From: Deltaproteobacteria bacterium
GTDB lineage: Bacteria; Desulfobacterota; Deferrimicrobia; Deferrimicrobiales; Deferrimicrobiaceae
Direction: 5' to 3'
Assembly (NCBI GenBank): GCA_017889845.1
Contig: JAGGAJ010000038.1
Location: forward strand, 1 to 11,924
Length of the DNA stretch: 11,924 nt
Part shown: piece by piece, positions 7,989 to 11,924 of the stretch
How positions within the stretch are numbered: the first letter of the stretch is position 1
Layout: each line of letters begins with the position of its first letter
Position numbers and translations under genes: made by a program
Notes under the pieces: model-generated
What the model was told of the DNA's origin: nothing
The model's input: the letters and a program-made list of their open reading frames with translations, nothing else
The model's database searches: none

Positions 7989-9782
7989 GTGAAAACCGAT
8001 TGCAGTAGAGAAACGGCTTCCTTTTCCGTAATGAATCCAGAATTTAAATCTGCAAGCAGGTCGTTTTATATCCAAATTGCTTTTCTGGTGGGTGCAAGTT
8101 TCGTCATCTATTCAAATACTCTTCTAAACAATTTTGTGTTTGATGATATTGGTCAAGTGCTAGAAAATAAGTGGATTCGAGATATCAGGTACATCCATGA
8201 AATCTTCATATCGAATGTATGGGAATTCCAGGGGCAGGCGACAAACTATTATCGACCGATAATGCACGTGATTTATATGATTAATTATTATTGTTATGGA
8301 TTAAATCCGATAGGTTTTCATTTTACCAACGTTTTTTTTCACGCTGCAGTTTCAGTTCTTGTGTTTCTTATTGCCGCGAAACTTTTCGGTAAATATCCTA
8401 TTGAAAATCCAGGTGCATTTCTTAATCCATCGTTTATCATCGGAATGCTGTTTGTGACTCATCCGATCCATACAGAACCGGTAGCATGGGTGGCAGGAAT
8501 ACCCGATATTTCCTTCACATTTTTCTACATCCTATCTTTTTATCTATATATCTGCTCGAATAATGAAAAAATATTTCATTTTCGGTTTGTCTTATCACTG
8601 GTAACGTTTTTTCTTGCGTTACTTAGCAAAGAAACTGCTATAACGTTGCCAGTAATGATTGTAGCGTATGATTATCTGTATAAAGAATATGATATTTCCT
8701 GTTTATATAGATATCGAATTAAACATTACGCTTTTTATATGATTGTCATGCTGGCTTATTTTTCATTACGGTTTTACGCCTTAGGAGGAATAACGCCGGT
8801 TAAGGTACAGGTCAATGCCAATCAGGTTCTTGGTATATTCGATATATTCCCTTTGTTTATAAAATATCTTGAAAAACTTATTCTTCCGATAAATCTGAAC
8901 ATCTTACATGTATATCACCCTGTAAAGTCTTTTTTTGAATTTAAATTTTTGTATTCCGTGGCAATAACGTTGTTAGTGGTTGTTTTGATATTCGTTTGGA
9001 CTAATAGAAACAAAATAGTCCTTCTATTTACCTTTTTTATATGCGTACCATTAGTTCCAGCGTTATATTTTCCGGCGTTAAATATCAGATACTACAATTC
9101 GTTTGCAGAAAGATACCTTTATTTGCCTTCAGTAGGATTTGTCATGTTAGTGTATTATATGGTCCGATTGATATATGATAATCGTAAATATCATCCTTTT
9201 ATTATGAATAGTATATTCATTGTGCTGATTATGTCATATTCTGTCGTGTCAATCAATAGAAATGCAATCTGGAGGGAAGAACTCACACTGTGGAATGATT
9301 CAATAAAAAAATCTCCGGAAAGTTCGCTTGCTCAATATAATTATGGAAATGCTTTGAAATCTCTCGGTAAAATAGATGAGGCAATGGAGCATATTCAGAT
9401 TGCCATCAAACTGCAACCAGAGATTGGGCATTATAGAAACAGTCTTGCTGAACTATACATTAATAAGGGTCATATCAACCAGGCAATTCAACAATATCTG
9501 GTTGCGATCGATTTGCAACCGGAAGATGCACAAGCTTATAACAACCTGGCAACTGTATATGCAGAGTATGGTGCACTGAACAAAGCGATAATATATTTTG
9601 AAAAGGCCGTTTTCCATCAACCGTACAATGCGGATTACCATTATAATCTGGGTGTTACATACAGTGATATCGGATTAGTCGATAAGGCAATTGAGCACCT
9701 TGAATTTGCTGTAAAACTCAATCCAGGCGATCCGGTTTATCGAGAGACCTTGGACAGAACAAACCGAATCGTAACAAGATGA
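7989..9782 (+). CDS. TMTC-like multi-pass membrane glycosyltransferase with C-terminal TPR repeats
   Basis: The 597-residue product resembles bacterial relatives of TMTC proteins (GT-C fold, lipid-linked sugar donors). After a first membrane helix (about 27-46) comes NNFVFDDIGQV, whose Asp pair (D52, D53) sits where GT-C enzymes keep acidic catalytic residues. Then come HPIHTEPVAWVAGIPD and LLSKETAITLPVMIVAYDY, both typical of the family, and about ten hydrophobic segments up to residue 420. From about residue 448 four TPR repeats follow (near 448, 482, 516 and 550), with pattern residues such as YNNLATVYAEYGALNKAIIYFEKAV. GTG at 7989 is the longest start; ATG at 8031 is equally likely, and neither has a clear ribosome site. 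Base and codon use differ sharply from dnaB, suggesting transfer. The substrate is unknown. Confidence 0.85.
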   Translation: MKTDCSRETASFSVMNPEFKSASRSFYIQIAFLVGASFVIYSNTLLNNFVFDDIGQVLENKWIRDIRYIHEIFISNVWEFQGQATNYYRPIMHVIYMINYYCYGLNPIGFHFTNVFFHAAVSVLVFLIAAKLFGKYPIENPGAFLNPSFIIGMLFVTHPIHTEPVAWVAGIPDISFTFFYILSFYLYICSNNEKIFHFRFVLSLVTFFLALLSKETAITLPVMIVAYDYLYKEYDISCLYRYRIKHYAFYMIVMLAYFSLRFYALGGITPVKVQVNANQVLGIFDIFPLFIKYLEKLILPINLNILHVYHPVKSFFEFKFLYSVAITLLVVVLIFVWTNRNKIVLLFTFFICVPLVPALYFPALNIRYYNSFAERYLYLPSVGFVMLVYYMVRLIYDNRKYHPFIMNSIFIVLIMSYSVVSINRNAIWREELTLWNDSIKKSPESSLAQYNYGNALKSLGKIDEAMEHIQIAIKLQPEIGHYRNSLAELYINKGHINQAIQQYLVAIDLQPEDAQAYNNLATVYAEYGALNKAIIYFEKAVFHQPYNADYHYNLGVTYSDIGLVDKAIEHLEFAVKLNPGDPVYRETLDRTNRIVTR

Positions 9783-9841
9783 TGAAGGCAACTTGTATAT
9801 CCATGTTGAATTGCATAACTTAAAAAACAAGGCAATTCCCC

Positions 9842-10558
9842 TTGGACCTTAGCGTAATTATCCCCGCGTACAACGAGGAAATGCGTCTGGAGGTAACGCT
9901 GGAGGTATTTTGTCCTATGTAACGGGGAACGGGTACAACCATGAAATCATAGCAGTCGATGACGGATCCAGGGATGGGCCCGTATCCGTAGCCCAATCTT
10001 TCAGGGAGAGAGGTGTGCGCATCCTTCGGAACGACCGCAACCGGGGAAAAGGCTATGCAGTGCGTTCTGGAATGTTGAACGCCAGAATGAACCTTATGCT
10101 GTATAGTGATGCAGATCTAAGCACCCCCATCGAGGAGTTGGAAAGGCTCGCTGCACCGGTCTTGCACGGAAAGTGCAGATCGCCATCGGTTCCCGGGCGG
10201 TTGTCGGCTCGCAAATCGAAATCTCCCAACCTACATATCGCATCGCCATGGGGAAGGTAATCAATTTATTGATTCGGGTAATCGCTCTGGGTGGAATCCA
10301 CGATACGCAGTGTGGCTTCAAGCTGTTCACGCGTGAGGCAGCCCAAGAGGTTTTTCGCCGACAAACGCTCCACGGTTTTGGATTCGACGTCGAAAACCTG
10401 TTCATCGCGCGACGGCTTGGATTGCAGATCGCAGAGGTCCCGATTCGGTGGATGGATTCCTCGGCTTCAAAGATCGATGCCATCCGGGATTCCTGGGTGA
10501 TGCTGCAAGACATTTTCCGGGTTCGGTGGAATGATCACGCAGGAAAGTATCGTCAGGC
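9842..10558 (+). pseudogene. GT2 polyprenyl-phosphate sugar synthase (ALG5/DPM1-like), broken by two frameshifts
   Basis: Read across three frames, the sequence is nearly a full dolichyl-phosphate glucosyl/mannosyltransferase-like enzyme, which makes a lipid-phosphate sugar from a nucleotide sugar. Frame A (TTG at 9842, with AAGG 9 bases before) gives LDLSVIIPAYNEEMRLEVTLE and stops at 9920-9922. Frame B, from about 9910, gives NHEIIAVDDGSRDGP, NRGKGYAVRSGM and the metal-binding DAD (10108-10116) in LYSDADLSTPIEEL. Frame C, from about 10173, gives QIAIGSRAVVGS, DTQCGFKLFTREAA, FGFDVENLFIARR and SWVMLQDIFRVRWND. The breaks fall at TTTT (9908-9911) and at AAA (10170-10172), where one more A would restore the frame. 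The gene's own stop is missing: it runs into the dnaB fragment at 10559 and would read on to 10667. Sequencing error at the short runs is possible. Confidence 0.82.
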
Positions 10559-10618
10559 AAACTCCCCTTCCTCTCCCAGTACACCCGCTTCGAGGACCTG
10601 GCCCAGGACTTCGAGTAG
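10559..10618 (+). repeat. direct repeat, right copy: orphan dnaB 3' end (attR-like)
   Basis: This fragment encodes KLPFLSQYTRFEDLAQDFE and a TAG stop in one frame, matching the DnaB C-terminus. Compared with 7911-7970 it has two silent changes, three amino-acid changes (A to P, A to S, Y to F) and a different stop codon. Upstream of 10559 the match to dnaB ends abruptly. Downstream is GC-rich DNA leading to thiD after 32 bases. It is not a gene; it has no start and is read by the GT2 remnant in another frame. Confidence 0.85.
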
Positions 10619-10650
10619 TCCGGGCCGCATCCCCCCCACCGGTCCCCCGG

Positions 10651-11442
10651 TCACGGATAGAGGGTGAGACGTCCCTCCGCGGAGGGAAACCCACCCGAGG
10701 CCAGCCGGTCGAGAAGGGCCTTCGCCGCCATCGCCGCGGGAACGATGCCGTCCCCCGCCGCGATGCGCGCCGCGATCGCCGAGGCGAGGGCGCACCCGGT
10801 GCCGTGTGGGTCCGCGCTCAGCGCCTTCGCGGGAGCGAGCAGCGTCACCTCCCCCCGGGAGACGACGATGTCGACCCCGCGCCGTCCCTTCCACGGGAAG
10901 TGCCCGCCCTTGAGGACGACCGATGCGCCCGTTAACTCTGCAAGCTCCCGCGCTCCCTCCACGGCCCCCGCGAAGGTCGTGATCCTCCGGTCGAGGAGTT
11001 TTTCCGCCTCGTGCAGGTTGGGGGTGACGACGTCGGCACGGAAGAGCAGCCGCCGGTAGGCGGGGAGGGCGGACTTCGAGAGGAGCGGCGCTCCCGAGGA
11101 GGACCGGAGCACGGGATCGACCACGAAGGGGAGGTCCCGGCGGGCCGCGGCGAACGTCGCGATCGCCTCCGCCGCCGTGCGGGTCCCCACCATGCCCACT
11201 TTCACGGCTCCCAGGCGGAAGGCCGCCTCCGCCGCCGCGAGCGATTCGTCGAGGACGTCGCGCGGGACCGGCGCGAACCGGGAGAACGTTGCTGTGGTCT
11301 GGACCGTCAGGCAGGAGGGGACGGCGCACGTGTGGGCCCCTGCCACGCACGCCGCCCGTGCGTCCATCAGCACCCCCGCGCCTCCGGTGGGGTCGAATCC
11401 CCCGAAGGCCAGGATCACCGGGCGCGCGCTGCGTGCGCTCAC
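10651..11442 (-). CDS. thiD: Hydroxymethylpyrimidine/phosphomethylpyrimidine kinase ThiD
   Basis: ThiD phosphorylates HMP and HMP-phosphate to the pyrimidine diphosphate used in thiamine synthesis. The 263-residue product is a ribokinase-fold enzyme: VILAFGGFDPTGGAGVLMDARA (9-30) replaces the more usual GSDSSGGAGIQAD form, then VKVGMVGT, VVDPVLRSSSG, ADVVTPNLHEAEKLL, VVLKGGHF and the anion-hole motif HGTGC (213-217, with the expected Cys). The GTG start overlaps the stop of the upstream regulator gene by four bases (GTGA), implying coupled translation. It converges on dnaB and the inserted block. No other thiamine gene is in view. A PdxK-like role is possible, but the CTVQTTATFS region and HGTGC fit ThiD. 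Confidence 0.9.
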   Translation of the reverse strand: MSARSARPVILAFGGFDPTGGAGVLMDARAACVAGAHTCAVPSCLTVQTTATFSRFAPVPRDVLDESLAAAEAAFRLGAVKVGMVGTRTAAEAIATFAAARRDLPFVVDPVLRSSSGAPLLSKSALPAYRRLLFRADVVTPNLHEAEKLLDRRITTFAGAVEGARELAELTGASVVLKGGHFPWKGRRGVDIVVSRGEVTLLAPAKALSADPHGTGCALASAIAARIAAGDGIVPAAMAAKALLDRLASGGFPSAEGRLTLYP

Positions 11443-11924
11443 CGTCCCTTCCCCTTCCGCCGTGCCTTCGGGGCGAGGGAGAGCTCCGAGATCCTTTTCC
11501 GGAGGGTGTTCCGGTTGATCCCGAGGATCCCCGCAGCCTTCACCTGGTTCCCCCCGGTGGCCTCCAGCACGACCTTGATCAGCGGCCGCTCCATCTGCCG
11601 CACGAAGAGCTCGTGGAGCCCCGCCTCCGATTCGATCGCGGTCCCGAGGCGGCGGACGAACTCCCGGATCCTCTCTTCCACCAGCTGCTCCATCGGCGCG
11701 GAGGAGGAATCGACGGCCCCTTCCGCCTTCGCCAGCTCCCGCGCCACCTCCTCGCGGCGAAGCAGCTTGCCGGCGGAGAGGACGGCGAGGCGCTGCACGA
11801 AATTCTCCAGCTCCCGCACGTTCCCCTTCCACGGGTGGGCGGCGAGCTCCTCGAGGGCCTCCTTCGAGAAGGAGCGCTGCGGGCGGGAGAGGACGGCGCA
11901 ATATTTCCGGAGGAAGTAGTCCCC
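11439..11924 (-). CDS. Sigma54-dependent transcriptional activator, NtrC family, C-terminal part
   Basis: The frame runs open from the window edge, so only the last 161 residues are seen. They contain the end of the AAA+ sigma54-contact domain, with DYFLRKYC at the start and the sensor 2 motif HPWKGNVRELEN (30-41). A charged linker follows, then a Fis-type helix-turn-helix (about 114-150: LEATGGNQVKAAGILGINRNTLRKRI), which binds an enhancer. The basic tail is ARRKGKGR. The receiver or sensor domain, if any, lies beyond the window, so the signal is unknown. It shares four bases with thiD and is probably in one transcript with it. Confidence 0.93.
   Translation of the reverse strand, partial: GDYFLRKYCAVLSRPQRSFSKEALEELAAHPWKGNVRELENFVQRLAVLSAGKLLRREEVARELAKAEGAVDSSSAPMEQLVEERIREFVRRLGTAIESEAGLHELFVRQMERPLIKVVLEATGGNQVKAAGILGINRNTLRKRISELSLAPKARRKGKGR

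Larger units (their letters stand above)
7963..10610. mobile_element. inserted genomic block of about 2.6 kb at the 3' end of dnaB
   Basis: The block runs between two copies of the dnaB 3' end and has base composition unlike both sides. Its first gene is strongly AT-rich with many TTT, ATA and AAT codons; the second is intermediate; the flanks are very GC-rich with G or C in almost every third position. It carries a TMTC-like membrane glycosyltransferase and a frame-disrupted GT2 gene. No integrase, transposase, relaxase or terminal inverted repeat is visible. If the crossover lay in the shared 36 bases, the uninterrupted order was dnaB followed about 32 bases later by thiD, facing each other. 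The block is probably a remnant or a non-autonomous cargo unit. A metagenome assembly join is the main alternative. Confidence 0.65.

Noticed and set aside
9902..9922. Programmed -1 frameshift at TTTT in the GT2 gene
   Set aside because: The site is not a proper slippery heptamer, no downstream structure is evident, and a second unrelated break follows at 10170, so decay or sequencing error is simpler.
10559..10667. C-terminal extension of the GT2 protein rich in Ser and Pro
   Set aside because: It is the dnaB fragment and its flank read in the wrong frame, not a real domain.

Overview
The window is a GC-rich bacterial chromosome segment made mostly of housekeeping genes, cut by one short AT-rich block. 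The gene order ispE, tRNA-Gln, prs, rplY, pth, rpsF, rpsR, rplI, dnaB is a core order I associate with Deltaproteobacteria of the Geobacter kind and their relatives. The spoVG homologue, the zinc-type S18 and the frequent GTG/TTG starts fit that placement. The assignment is by inference, not by database comparison.

Layout. (1) Positions 1-1152: 3' part of clpB, cut by the window edge. (2) 1228-3594: a sigma70-like promoter, ispE, spoVG, a complete tRNA-Gln(UUG), then a second promoter and prs. (3) 3607-4950: rplY (CTC/TL5 type) and pth. The pth gene has no normal start codon; the codon at the expected position is ACG. (4) 4931-7970: rpsF, ssb, rpsR, rplI, dnaB, all co-directional with good Shine-Dalgarno sites. 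(5) About 7963-10610: an inserted block that is strongly AT-rich in its first gene. It carries a TMTC-like multi-pass membrane glycosyltransferase with C-terminal TPR repeats and a frame-disrupted GT2 polyprenyl-phosphate sugar synthase. (6) 10651-11924, minus strand: thiD and the C-terminal part of an NtrC-type sigma54 activator, overlapping by 4 bases (GTGA).

The main discovery is at the edges of the inserted block. The last 20 codons of dnaB, including the stop, occur twice: once as the real end of dnaB (7911-7970) and once as an orphan fragment (10559-10618) next to thiD. The two copies share a perfect 36-base core. They differ outside it only in ways that keep a DnaB tail and a stop codon. 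This is the footprint expected if an element recombined at the 3' end of dnaB and restored the gene while displacing its original end. No integrase is visible, so the block may be a decayed or non-autonomous remnant.

Functionally, the plus-strand genes supply isoprenoid precursor synthesis, PRPP, translation (S6, S18, L9, L25, peptidyl-tRNA recycling, tRNA-Gln) and replication (SSB, DnaB). The inserted pair would make and use a lipid-linked sugar at the membrane, but the donor-making gene looks broken.
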